DNA of 64,000 bases. Source: Psychrobacter submarinus (GTDB lineage Bacteria; Pseudomonadota; Gammaproteobacteria; Pseudomonadales; Moraxellaceae). The stretch covers positions 231,817 through 295,816 of the forward strand of contig NZ_CAJHBQ010000004.1 of NCBI RefSeq assembly GCF_904846685.1, given 5' to 3'. Position 1 is the first letter of the stretch; each line of letters begins with the position of its first letter. The position numbers were made by a program, and so were the translations under genes. Positions 17,727 through 26,182 of this stretch are shown here, piece after piece. The notes under the pieces were generated by a model. That model worked only from the letters and a program-made list of their open reading frames with translations, did not search any database and was not told the DNA's origin.

Positions 17727-17755
17727 CTTGAAAAAATACTAGCGCAAACCGATAT
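17727..17755 (+). promoter_or_regulatory. Candidate sigma-32 promoter of dnaK
   Basis: CTTGAAA at 17727-17733 and ACCGATAT at 17748-17755 (five of seven informative positions of CCCCATNT) with 14 bases between. It lies about 155 bases upstream of dnaK. Together with the grpE site this suggests heat-shock sigma control, as in other gammaproteobacteria. Confidence 0.55.
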
Positions 17756-17908
17756 AAAGCAACAAGTGACTATATATGGTCTGATAGTTTGATTTTAGCT
17801 TGAGTTTTTGACAGTTTTTTTTGATAGTTTGAACGCAAAAATAGTTTGAACGCACAAAAACGGCAAGCAACCCCAATATAAATTTAACAACATTTGGAGC
17901 AAATAATT

Positions 17909-19849
17909 ATGGGTAAAGTAATAGGTATTGACTTAGGAACCACTAACTCATGCGTGGCGGTAATGGAAGGCGATAGCGTTAAGATTATCGAAAACGCGGA
18001 AGGTACGCGTACTACTCCTTCTATCGTCGCTTATAAAGATGATGAGATTTTGGTCGGTCAATCTGCCAAACGTCAAGCAGTGACTAACCCAAACAAAACC
18101 TTGTTCGCTATCAAGCGTCTGATTGGTCGTCGTTTCGATGACAAAGTCGTGCAAAAAGATATTGGCATGGTACCGTACAAAATTGTCAAAGCTGATAACG
18201 GTGATGCTTGGGTCGAGATTAATGACAAAAAACTTGCGCCACCACAAGTCTCTGCTGAAATCTTAAAGAAAATGAAGAAGACAGCTGAAGACTATCTGGG
18301 TGAGAGCGTATCAGAAGCGGTTGTAACCGTACCTGCCTACTTTAATGACTCACAGCGTCAAGCCACCAAAGATGCCGGTAAAATCGCAGGCCTTGATGTA
18401 AAACGTATTATTAACGAACCAACTGCCGCCGCTCTTGCTTATGGTATGGACAAAAAGCAAGGCGATAGCACCGTTGCCGTTTATGACTTAGGTGGTGGTA
18501 CGTTTGATATCTCAATCATCGAGATCGCTGATGTAGACGGCGAGCAGCAATTTGAAGTACTCGCGACTAACGGTGATACTTTCTTAGGTGGTGAAGACTT
18601 TGACTCCGCGCTTATCGATTATTTAGTTGATGAGTTTAAAAAAGAGCAAGACTTCAACCTAAAAGGCGACTCTCTTGCGATGCAGCGTCTAAAAGAAGCG
18701 GCAGAAAAAGCGAAGATTGAGCTATCAAGCGCGCAAAGTACTGAAGTAAACTTGCCTTATATCACAGCTGATAGCAGTGGTCCTAAGCATTTGGTCATCA
18801 CTATTAGCCGCTCAAAACTTGAGAGCTTAACGGAAGATCTTGTCAAGCGTACGATGGCTCCTTGTAAGATTGCTCTAGAAGATGCTGGTCTAAAAGTTGG
18901 CGATATCGATGATGTCATCTTAGTTGGTGGTCAGACGCGTATGCCATTAGTACAGAAGCAAGTAGAAGACTTCTTCGGTCAAGAGCCACGTAAAGACGTT
19001 AACCCTGATGAAGCAGTAGCAGCAGGGGCAGCGATCCAAGGCGCAGTATTGTCAGGCGACAAAACCGACGTACTATTGCTTGATGTCACGCCATTGACGC
19101 TAGGTATCGAAACGATGGGCGGTGTGATGACGCCAGTTATCGAGAAAAACACCATGATTCCTACCAAGAAATCACAAGTGTTCTCGACGGCAGAAGACAA
19201 CCAGCCAGCGGTTACCATTCAGGTCTATCAAGGTGAGCGTAAGATTGCTAACCAAAATAAACTATTGGGTCGTTTTGACTTGACTGATATTCCACCAGCG
19301 CCGCGCGGTCTACCGCAAATCGAAGTAACTTTCGACATCAACGCTGATGGTATCATGAACATCTCAGCGACTGATAAAGGTACGGGTAAAGCACAAAGTA
19401 TCCAGATTAAAGCAGACTCTGGCTTGTCGGATGAAGAAGTCGAGCAAATGGTACAAGACGCTGAAGCGAACGCCGCTGAAGATGAGAAGTTTGCAAATCT
19501 TGCGCAAGTGCGTAACGAAGCAGACGGCCGTATCCATGCAGTACAAAAAGCCCTTAAAGAAGCAGAAGATAAAGTCACTGAAGAAGAGAAATCATCAGTA
19601 GAGACTGCTATCTCTGATCTTGAAGCCGCGACTAAAGAAGACGACCATGACGATATCAAAGCTAAGCTTGAAGCGCTAGATAACGCTTTCTTACCTGTCA
19701 GCCAAAAGATCTACGCTGATAGTGGTGCTGGCGCGGAAGGTATGGACCCAGGTCAGTTCCAGCAAGGCACAGAATCAGCTGACGCTACCCAAGCGGATGA
19801 TGATGTCGTAGATGCTGAGTTCACTGAAGTGGACGAAGACAAGAAGTAA
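17909..19849 (+). CDS. dnaK: Hsp70 chaperone DnaK
   Basis: Major ATP-dependent chaperone. 646 residues from [19 protein letters not shown], which follows a GGAG ribosome site; an upstream in-frame TTG (17894) is not needed. Phosphate-binding loops [10 protein letters not shown] and [10 protein letters not shown], and the connecting segment [10 protein letters not shown], are intact. The interdomain linker VLLLDVTPL and the substrate domain follow. The C-terminus ends [16 protein letters not shown], a usual DnaK tail that helps couple with GrpE and DnaJ. A family-1 MITE-like element begins directly after the stop and a strong terminator follows it. Confidence 0.99.
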   Translation: MGKVIGIDLGTTNSCVAVMEGDSVKIIENAEGTRTTPSIVAYKDDEILVGQSAKRQAVTNPNKTLFAIKRLIGRRFDDKVVQKDIGMVPYKIVKADNGDAWVEINDKKLAPPQVSAEILKKMKKTAEDYLGESVSEAVVTVPAYFNDSQRQATKDAGKIAGLDVKRIINEPTAAALAYGMDKKQGDSTVAVYDLGGGTFDISIIEIADVDGEQQFEVLATNGDTFLGGEDFDSALIDYLVDEFKKEQDFNLKGDSLAMQRLKEAAEKAKIELSSAQSTEVNLPYITADSSGPKHLVITISRSKLESLTEDLVKRTMAPCKIALEDAGLKVGDIDDVILVGGQTRMPLVQKQVEDFFGQEPRKDVNPDEAVAAGAAIQGAVLSGDKTDVLLLDVTPLTLGIETMGGVMTPVIEKNTMIPTKKSQVFSTAEDNQPAVTIQVYQGERKIANQNKLLGRFDLTDIPPAPRGLPQIEVTFDINADGIMNISATDKGTGKAQSIQIKADSGLSDEEVEQMVQDAEANAAEDEKFANLAQVRNEADGRIHAVQKALKEAEDKVTEEEKSSVETAISDLEAATKEDDHDDIKAKLEALDNAFLPVSQKIYADSGAGAEGMDPGQFQQGTESADATQADDDVVDAEFTEVDEDKK

Positions 19850-19960
19850 TACCAAACCCAAAAACGCGATTAGCTTTGTCAAACTCGCTTAGTCTACTCA
19901 ATGTAGTCCTTACGCCCGTTTTCCTTGCTACTCACGTTTTTGAGAATGGTAGAATTGGTA
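19850..19960. repeat. MITE-like element, family 1, copy B
   Basis: 111 bp starting at the base after the dnaK stop. Ends are inverted: TACCAAACCCAAAAACGCG on the left; the right end reads TACCAATTCTACC then CTCAAAAACGTG in reverse complement. The core ACTCGCTTAGTCTACT, TGTAGTCCTTACGCCCG, CCTTGCTAC is homologous to copy A (11766-11872). It is likely transcribed as part of the dnaK 3' untranslated region. Confidence 0.65.
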
Positions 19961-19972
19961 AGTAGTTAGATC

Positions 19973-20004
19973 AAAAAAACGCATCTTTCGAGGTGCGTTT
20001 TTTT
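19973..20004 (+). terminator. Intrinsic terminator of dnaK
   Basis: AAAAAAACGCATCTTTCGAGGTGCGTTTTTTTA: a GC-containing 6-7 bp stem (CGCATCT / AGGTGCG) with a short loop and a run of seven T. Strong and canonical. Confidence 0.88.
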
Positions 20005-20019
20005 ATGGGTGATATTAGG

Positions 20020-20185
20020 GCATGTCCTCAACCTGAGCAAAAGCGACTAAACAGACGAAAAATGGCCAAATATTGTTAAACTGTATCAAATAGTCGGACA
20101 ATATCTCGATATTATCTGTACTATTTTCTTTGTTTAACGATTATTTATTTCATTTTTATCACCATTTCCAAGGTGAGGACACGTC
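20020..20185. repeat. 166-bp element with terminal inverted repeats
   Basis: GCATGTCCTCAACCT at the left end and AGGTGAGGACACGTC at the right end are inverted repeats with three mismatches. The interior is AT-rich and has no ORF. The ends look like those of an IS-derived miniature element (the GTCCTCA motif at both tips); no transposase remnant seen. No clear target duplication. Confidence 0.5.
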
Positions 20186-20427
20186 ATAAGGTCTATTGAA
20201 GTGCGCGCAAATAATATTTGAAAACGCGGCATTAATCGCTTTATGCCTCTAAACCCTGCTTTATCGAATGCTGATTGCCATTCGAATATCACTGAATAAA
20301 TCAGCCTTTTATTTGCAAAAAATTATTGAGGTGTAGTGGACGCAGTACTACTAGGCGTAGCGCTAAGGTGTTTTATAGTATTTCTTCAGCCTATTGTTTT
20401 ACAGTAATGAATAAAGTCTAGTTGCCA
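20186..20427. other. Intergenic remainder between the dnaK and bioF blocks
   Basis: 242 bases. Nothing further recognised. Together with the two elements and the terminator above it makes a 578-base gene-free gap. Confidence 0.3.
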
Positions 20428-21663
20428 TCATATTGTTACGTGCGCCATCAAACGCTCGCAGTCGGCATGGGTGATGGCGGCGTTCAATACCAAGCGAATA
20501 CGTGACGTATTGGCAGGGACGGTCGGTGGTCTGATGGGTAGGGCATAAAATCCAGCGGCTTGTAACTGCTGTGCCTTGGCTATAGTGCGCGCATTGTCAC
20601 CCAAAATATAAGGCACAATAGGCGATTCATAGATAGGATTGGGTGCTGCTGATGATGCACGATGTTCAGGACTGATCGCTTTGCTTAATTGCAAAGAAAT
20701 CTGTGCCAAATGCTGTCTGCGCATCTGTAACTGCGGCATTTTTGCCAAAATAAACCGTGTCCATGCATGATTGATTGGCGGCAGGGCCGTACTAAAAATT
20801 AGCGAGCGCATATGGTTAATAAGCCATGACTTAACCGTTTCATCACATAAAATATAAGCGCCAACCGATGCAAACGCTTTACCAAAAGTACCAACCAAAT
20901 AGTTAATATCAGCAAGGGTTTGCGTTTCCTCAGCCAATCCTAACCCTTGCTTGCCAAGCACACCGACTGCATGCGCCTCATCAATATACAGCTCAATGCG
21001 GCTGTCAGTGGCTTTGAGCTCGACCAAGGCCTGCAAATCAGCTCGATCACCATCCATGCTAAAGATGCTTTCGGTGACGATAATGATACGCTCAACATTA
21101 TTTTCAGCTTGCTCGATCAACTCCGCCAAATGAGCGTAATCATTATGTCGATAGCGACAATAATCGCATAGCTTGCTTTTGCTAAGCCGAATACCATCAA
21201 TGACACTGGCATGTATCAGTGTATCTGAAAGAATAAGTGTCTTGACAGGTAGCGCCGTTAACGCTGGTAATATGCCAATGTTGGCATGATAGCCGCTGTT
21301 TAGTACTAGCGCTGATTTTGTCGCAGTTTTGTTTGATGTCTCTGCCATCTCATACCATGCTTGCAGCTCGTCTTCTAGCGCTTGTAGCTGCGCATCATTG
21401 CCTGTCAAGAGCCGTGACGATGTGGCGCTCATTTTTGGCAGGTACATTGTTGGTTGCTGCTCTATATAGTCAAAAAATTCACGCTGAAGCCCAGTATCAC
21501 TGCCCAAGCCTAGATAGTCGTTGCTGGCAATATTGAGTAGAGTATTACCGCCACTGACCACATATCGGCCCTGATGCTCAATACTTGGTAGCTGACGATA
21601 CTGCTGTTTGTCTTTGAGTTGTAAGAGCGCGGTGTGCAGCCGCGTGTTAATAGAAGCTGGCAT
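20428..21663 (-). CDS. bioF: 8-amino-7-oxononanoate synthase (alpha-oxoamine synthase)
   Basis: PLP-dependent condensation of pimeloyl-ACP (or CoA) with alanine, the first committed step of biotin ring assembly. 411 residues. ASNDYLGLGSD (about 47-57), SGYHANIGILPAL (about 125-137), IVTESIFSMDGD (about 195-206), YIDEAHAVGVLG (about 226-237) and the Schiff-base lysine in VGTFGKAFASVGAY (about 256-269) are all present. Alpha-oxoamine synthases also include KBL and serine palmitoyltransferase, but the motifs fit BioF best. The gene stands alone, apart from other bio genes. Confidence 0.88.
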   Translation of the reverse strand: MPASINTRLHTALLQLKDKQQYRQLPSIEHQGRYVVSGGNTLLNIASNDYLGLGSDTGLQREFFDYIEQQPTMYLPKMSATSSRLLTGNDAQLQALEDELQAWYEMAETSNKTATKSALVLNSGYHANIGILPALTALPVKTLILSDTLIHASVIDGIRLSKSKLCDYCRYRHNDYAHLAELIEQAENNVERIIIVTESIFSMDGDRADLQALVELKATDSRIELYIDEAHAVGVLGKQGLGLAEETQTLADINYLVGTFGKAFASVGAYILCDETVKSWLINHMRSLIFSTALPPINHAWTRFILAKMPQLQMRRQHLAQISLQLSKAISPEHRASSAAPNPIYESPIVPYILGDNARTIAKAQQLQAAGFYALPIRPPTVPANTSRIRLVLNAAITHADCERLMAHVTI

Positions 21664-21954
21664 ATAGAATTGTCCTTTAACTTGTTTTTCTTTAAAAATG
21701 ACGATAACTGAAAGCTAATGAGTAGGAATTATTGCACAAAAACGTGATGTGTAACAAAAAGTTTCATATATCAGCCTTTGTAACCCACACACTGATAAAC
21801 GCTTTCAAATCTTAACTCGCATATCATTAAACACTGACAGAGTGTTTGAAATAGTTTGTTACTATGTACTCATCGTTAGCAAACAGGACGATAGAGCAAA
21901 AAGCTCACATAAATACATAACTTGTTTGTCATATTTAAATTAATGGAGAATACA

Positions 21955-22497
21955 ATGAAAACTCTACAAAAAACATTACTCGCATTAGCTGTTGGTTCGT
22001 TCGTTAGCGTTGGTGCACAAGCTGCTGTTACTTACGGTAATGGTTATACCGGTCAGCCGTACGTTGGTGCTAAGATTGGTCAGTTTGACACTGATGTAGA
22101 CGGTGATGATCCAACTGCTTATGGTATCTATGCAGGTTATAACTTTGACCCAAACTTTGGTATGGAAGTAGAATACGTCGGATCAGATGATGCGGATCTA
22201 GATAGTGGCTTCAATGGAGAGTATGACGTCAAGACTTACGGTGCCTACGGTACTTACCGCTATGCTTTCCCGAACACAGCCTTATATGCAAAAGGTAAAC
22301 TCGGTATTGCTAAAACAGAATTAGAAGCTGATTTTGATGGCGGTGGCAGTGACTCTGTAAGTGATACAGGCATTGCTGGTGGTATCGGTTTAGGATACTC
22401 AGTCAATCAAGATTTCAGTTTTGAAGCTGAATATGCCATGATGGATAGCGATGCTGATGCGTCACTTCTAACATTAGGCGCTCATCTGAAGTTCTAG
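21955..22497 (+). CDS. Outer-membrane beta-barrel protein (OmpA-like transmembrane domain)
   Basis: 180 residues. The signal peptide (about 1-23) ends SVGAQAA. The mature part alternates polar and aromatic residues in about eight strands, starting GQPYVGAKIGQFD and ending LLTLGAHLKF with the C-terminal Phe required by the BAM machinery. Loops are Asp-rich, as in cold-adapted marine strains. It lacks a C-terminal peptidoglycan-binding OmpA domain. The start at 21955 is chosen for the signal peptide and the GGAG 7 bases upstream; an earlier in-frame ATG would add an implausible 11 residues. A terminator follows. Confidence 0.85.
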   Translation: MKTLQKTLLALAVGSFVSVGAQAAVTYGNGYTGQPYVGAKIGQFDTDVDGDDPTAYGIYAGYNFDPNFGMEVEYVGSDDADLDSGFNGEYDVKTYGAYGTYRYAFPNTALYAKGKLGIAKTELEADFDGGGSDSVSDTGIAGGIGLGYSVNQDFSFEAEYAMMDSDADASLLTLGAHLKF

Positions 22498-22520
22498 TAT
22501 TTTATTACTATAATTGATAT

Positions 22521-22552
22521 AAAAAACGATCACCTTGGTGGTCGTTTTTTTT
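22521..22552 (+). terminator. Intrinsic terminator after the beta-barrel gene
   Basis: AAAAAACGATCACC - TT - GGTGGTCGTTTTTTTT: a stem with one mismatch followed by eight T. Strong. Confidence 0.88.
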
Positions 22553-22691
22553 GTGCCAATTTTAATATTCACCATGCTTGTTTTATTGAAACAACGCACC
22601 ATAAATAATAATAGGTAATTGATTTTTAAGATAATATAAGCTACAAAACTGTGCTACATTGGAAGGTGAGCAGATACAGGAGTAGACAGCG

Positions 22692-23306
22692 ATGATTGAG
22701 ACTATCTGGATGATTGAACCTTGGCATTGGTTGGTGTTGGGCTTCTCCTTGATGATTGCTGAGATTTTTATTCCAACCTTTGCTAGCCTCTGGTTTGGTG
22801 CGGCTGCGGTGATCGTTGCTGCCTTAGCATGGTTGCTGCCCATTTCGCTATTATTTCAGGTATTGATCTGGCTTACGCTATCGGTTTTATTTATGTTTGC
22901 TTGGGTCAAATACATCAAGCCGTTGTCCATGAGCCGTAAAAAGGCTGCGCAACATAGTAATTTAATTATTGGTGAAACGGGCATGATCGTGGTCAAACCA
23001 CAAAAAGGTATTTCAGGTATGGTGCGCTTTAATGTGCCCATTTGGGGTGCAGATGAGTGGCCATGCCGCACAGCAGGCGTGAATGTCGAGACAGGTGATC
23101 GTGTGGTGGTTATAAAGGTGGTCGGCGATGAGCTAATCGTTGCGCCCTCGCAGCGCCTCCAAGCACCTAAAAGTATGCACCCCAATATCACCCCGACGAT
23201 CAACAGTGAAGTACCTGCAAGTAGCCAAATGCCGACCAAACAATCTAAAGCGAGTAGACTGAGTTTGCACAAACCCGATCTCAAAGAGACAGGTACTAGC
23301 AAATAA
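22692..23306 (+). CDS. NfeD-family membrane protein
   Basis: 204 residues. Three or four hydrophobic segments in the first 75 residues (WHWLVLGFSLMIAEIFIPTF and ASLWFGAAAVIVAALAWLLP), a short charged stretch, then a C-terminal OB-fold (about 90-155, IIGETGMIVVKPQKGISGMV and DRVVVIKVVGDELIVAP). NfeD proteins partner with SPFH proteins; here the SPFH gene follows by 90 bases. A Ser/Pro/Lys-rich tail of about 45 residues extends past the fold. In E. coli the equivalent is YbbK's partner; the function is membrane-quality-control related but not exactly known. Confidence 0.9.
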   Translation: MIETIWMIEPWHWLVLGFSLMIAEIFIPTFASLWFGAAAVIVAALAWLLPISLLFQVLIWLTLSVLFMFAWVKYIKPLSMSRKKAAQHSNLIIGETGMIVVKPQKGISGMVRFNVPIWGADEWPCRTAGVNVETGDRVVVIKVVGDELIVAPSQRLQAPKSMHPNITPTINSEVPASSQMPTKQSKASRLSLHKPDLKETGTSK

Positions 23307-23396
23307 ACGTTATCAGGTACTAAAGATTTTTAAATTAAGAAAAAAAGGACATAAATCACGTCGCTGGCAAATAAAGCAAGGGTCAAGGAGAATGAG

Positions 23397-24278
23397 ATGA
23401 ACAGTATCTTGAGTAGTTTAAATGGTGTCGGTATCGTGATGCTGGTATTAATAGCATTGGTGATTTTTACCGTTTTTAAAGGCGTTTGTATTGTCCCGCA
23501 AGGATACAAATGGGTCGTGCAGCGGCTGGGTAAATATCAGCAAACGCTGGAGCCAGGATTTAGCATTATCATTCCTTTTGTGGATAGAGTCGCTTATAAA
23601 GTCACCACCAAAGACATCGTACTTGATATTCCATCGCAAGAAGTCATCACTCGTGATAACGTCGTGATCATCGCCAATGCCGTGGCATATATCAACATCT
23701 TGCGTCCAGACAAAGCGGTCTACGGTATTGAAGATTATGAACATGGTATCCGCAATTTGGTACAAACCTCTTTGCGCTCGATCATCGGCGAGATGGATCT
23801 AGATAACGCTTTATCGAGTCGTGATGAGATTAAAGCCTTGCTCAAACAGGCGATCTCAGAAGACATCGCAGATTGGGGTATTACCCTTAAAACCGTAGAG
23901 ATTCAAGACATTAACCCCTCGCAAACCATGCAAGCCTCTATGGAAGAGCAGGCCGCGGCAGAGCGTCTACGCCGGGCTACCGTAACGCGCGCCGATGGTC
24001 AAAAGCAAGCGGCTATCTTAGAAGCTGATGGTCGTCTTGAGGCTTCACGCCGTGATGCTGAAGCGCAAGTGGTACTAGCTAAAGGTTCTGAGGAGTCCAT
24101 TCGCTTGATTACCGCTGCAATGGGTGATGAAGAGATGCCCATTGTTTATCTGCTAGGCGAGCAATACATCAAGTCAATTCGTGACTTGGCAGAATCGGAC
24201 AACTCAAAAATGGTGGTACTGCCTGCCGACATCTTGAGCACCGTCAAAGGTATGGTCGGTGATAAGTTTAAAGTGTAG
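23397..24278 (+). CDS. qmcA: SPFH/band-7 protein (QmcA/stomatin-like)
   Basis: 293 residues: one N-terminal membrane anchor (about 10-30), the SPFH domain (KGVCIVPQGYKWVVQRLGKY through MDLDNALSSRDEIKALLKQA), and a C-terminal coiled coil (EAQVVLAKGSEESIRLITAA). It forms large oligomeric cages at the inner membrane, often with FtsH. It follows the NfeD gene, matching the usual NfeD-SPFH operon. GGAGAATGAG just before the ATG is a good ribosome site. A strong terminator follows. Confidence 0.92.
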   Translation: MNSILSSLNGVGIVMLVLIALVIFTVFKGVCIVPQGYKWVVQRLGKYQQTLEPGFSIIIPFVDRVAYKVTTKDIVLDIPSQEVITRDNVVIIANAVAYINILRPDKAVYGIEDYEHGIRNLVQTSLRSIIGEMDLDNALSSRDEIKALLKQAISEDIADWGITLKTVEIQDINPSQTMQASMEEQAAAERLRRATVTRADGQKQAAILEADGRLEASRRDAEAQVVLAKGSEESIRLITAAMGDEEMPIVYLLGEQYIKSIRDLAESDNSKMVVLPADILSTVKGMVGDKFKV

Positions 24279-24288
24279 TCCTTAATCT

Positions 24289-24319
24289 AAAAAAAGACCT
24301 CGCTTGAGGTCTTTTTTTT
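24289..24319 (+). terminator. Terminator between qmcA and hemN
   Basis: AAAAAAAGACCTC-GCTT-GAGGTCTTTTTTTT: perfect 7-bp core stem with A and T runs on both sides, so it serves both the plus-strand qmcA and the convergent hemN gene. Confidence 0.9.
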
Positions 24320-24343
24320 GGCTGCTCTTATGACTATGAATGG

Positions 24344-25885
24344 TTAAATCACTTTAGAGAAACGGTCTTTATGTTTGACGCTTAGATACTCATCAAACAC
24401 CATCGCTACGTTGCGACCAAGCAGGCGACCTCTGGGCAAAACGCGAATACCCGCTGCATCCATATCTATCAGCTTATCTTTTTGCATAGCATCTAACTGG
24501 CTGATCTCATCAATAAAATAAGTCACCGCATCAATGCCAAATTTCTGATTAACGTCTTTAAAATCAATATAGTCATGGCAGAGTAAGTTCATAATCACAT
24601 ACTCACGCAGACGATCTTTGATAGAGGTTTTAATGACTTTCGCTGCGGGCATAACATTAGGATTGCTGCGGGCTGCGTTAATCGTCTCTTGATAAACCGT
24701 CAAATCGGTATGATTTTGTAAAATATAGCGGGTGTTAGCATTTGCAATCTGACTGATGGCAGAGACGCCAAAACCTAACAAATCACAGTCGCCCATGATA
24801 GTGTAGCCCTGAAAATTACGGTGCAATTTGCCCGCACGCTGGGCTATCGCCAACTCATCATCCGCTTTGGCAAAATGATCGATACCGATATATTGATAGC
24901 CTGCTGTAGTGAGCATATTGACCGTATTGCCAAGCATAGTGAGCTTGTCGCTAGGGCTAGGTAGATCCTCATCCTTGATCTGCCGCTGCGCTTTAAAACG
25001 TTCAGGCAAGTGCGCGTAGTTAAACACAGACAGACGATCAGGTGACATCTCTATGATGCGTGCAACGGTTTTATCTAAGGTATCAGGGGTCTGATGCGGG
25101 AGACCATAAATCAAATCAATGTTAATAGAGCCAAAACCAAGCTTGCGCGCCTCAGCCAAGATATGAGCAATCAATTCTGCTGAATGGACGCGGTTGACGG
25201 CGATTTGCACCGCGTCATCCAAATCCTGCACCCCTAAGCTAATACGGTTAAAACCAAGCCTGCGCAACGTTTTGAGGGTATTATCTCCAAGCTCGCGCGG
25301 ATCAATCTCGATAGAGTAATCCCCTTTATCCTCATCCAAAAACTCAAACTGCGTCTGCAAAAACTTCCACAGTTGCACCAGCTCCTCATCGCGCAAAAAC
25401 GTCGGCGTACCGCCGCCTAGATGCAGCTGTTTGACGATAGGCTTATCACTACCCTCTGGCGCAGTTAGCAAACGGCGTTTTTGTTTTACCTCATCGATCA
25501 AATACGCTAAATAATCGCCCGAGTCGCTGTTCTTTTTAGTGATGATTTTATTACAAGCGCAGTAATAGCAAAGGTGACGACAAAAGGGAATATGAAAATA
25601 TAGCGATAAGGGCGCGCGTGCTTCACGGCTTTGAAGGATTTTAGTCTCTAAACCATCAGCTATCTCTGTAAATTCTAAAGCAGTCGGATAGGAAGTGTAG
25701 CGTGGCCCTGAGCGATTATATTTATGAATAAGTGCCTGATCAAAAGTAGGCAGCTGCTTATTGCTGCTATCGCCGCGTAAACTTGCATAAGGGTTTTGGA
25801 TTTCAACGACAGGACGTGCGGTAGTCGGTTGCTCACCTGCATGATTATAAGGCTGCTGAGTGTTCTGTTCTGAATAGTCTGTCAT
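24344..25885 (-). CDS. hemN: Oxygen-independent coproporphyrinogen III oxidase (radical SAM)
   Basis: Radical-SAM enzyme decarboxylating coproporphyrinogen III to protoporphyrinogen IX without oxygen. The cluster motif PFCRHLCYYCAC (CxxxCxxC plus following Cys) lies at about residues 95-106. LHLGGGTPTFL and SIEIDPREL follow, and the GLPHQTPDTL motif is also conserved. I start at the internal ATG (25885) because GAGGAATACC lies directly before it; an in-frame ATG eight codons earlier lacks a site. The N-terminus (1-35) is Gln/Asn/Thr-rich and disordered. No obvious FNR site was found upstream. Confidence 0.95.
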   Translation of the reverse strand: MTDYSEQNTQQPYNHAGEQPTTARPVVEIQNPYASLRGDSSNKQLPTFDQALIHKYNRSGPRYTSYPTALEFTEIADGLETKILQSREARAPLSLYFHIPFCRHLCYYCACNKIITKKNSDSGDYLAYLIDEVKQKRRLLTAPEGSDKPIVKQLHLGGGTPTFLRDEELVQLWKFLQTQFEFLDEDKGDYSIEIDPRELGDNTLKTLRRLGFNRISLGVQDLDDAVQIAVNRVHSAELIAHILAEARKLGFGSINIDLIYGLPHQTPDTLDKTVARIIEMSPDRLSVFNYAHLPERFKAQRQIKDEDLPSPSDKLTMLGNTVNMLTTAGYQYIGIDHFAKADDELAIAQRAGKLHRNFQGYTIMGDCDLLGFGVSAISQIANANTRYILQNHTDLTVYQETINAARSNPNVMPAAKVIKTSIKDRLREYVIMNLLCHDYIDFKDVNQKFGIDAVTYFIDEISQLDAMQKDKLIDMDAAGIRVLPRGRLLGRNVAMVFDEYLSVKHKDRFSKVI

Positions 25886-26004
25886 GCGGTATTCCTCGTT
25901 TTGACCCATAGTGGCTATAGCATCGCTTTTTTGTGCTGCCAGATGATAACGTTTGCAGTAACAGCTTGGCTATTATAGCAACTGTCTTAAAATATGGTCA
26001 TTAT

Positions 26005-26035
26005 TATACCAAATCCCTACTTTTAGTATGGTATA
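26005..26035. repeat. Short inverted repeat resembling family-1 ends
   Basis: TATACCA (26005-26011) and TGGTATA (26029-26035) form a 7-bp inverted pair around 17 bases, with the ACCAAA start also seen in the family-1 element after dnaK. It may be a collapsed copy or an operator between the divergent hemN and comM genes. Confidence 0.35.
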
Positions 26036-26182
26036 TCGTGATGGTTTTTAGCATCAATATTGACGGCTTTGGTTTTAGATGATTGTTTTAATGTCCTACC
26101 TATATTTTTTATAAAACACGACATTTGCACGCTGATAAATAATACTTTATCATCGATTAATCTCTAATATTAGGAAACGCTC

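Noticed and set aside
18979..19659. Reading frames opposite dnaK
   Set aside because: Long antisense frames are common opposite highly biased genes such as dnaK; no protein family seen.
22579..22593. TGTTTTATTGAAACA as a fourth parS-like site
   Set aside because: Half-sites look similar, but the CACGTG/CATGTG centre needed for ParB is lost and the spacing is one base short.
25886..26182. FNR site upstream of hemN
   Set aside because: No TTGAT-N4-ATCAA-like sequence was found in the gap.
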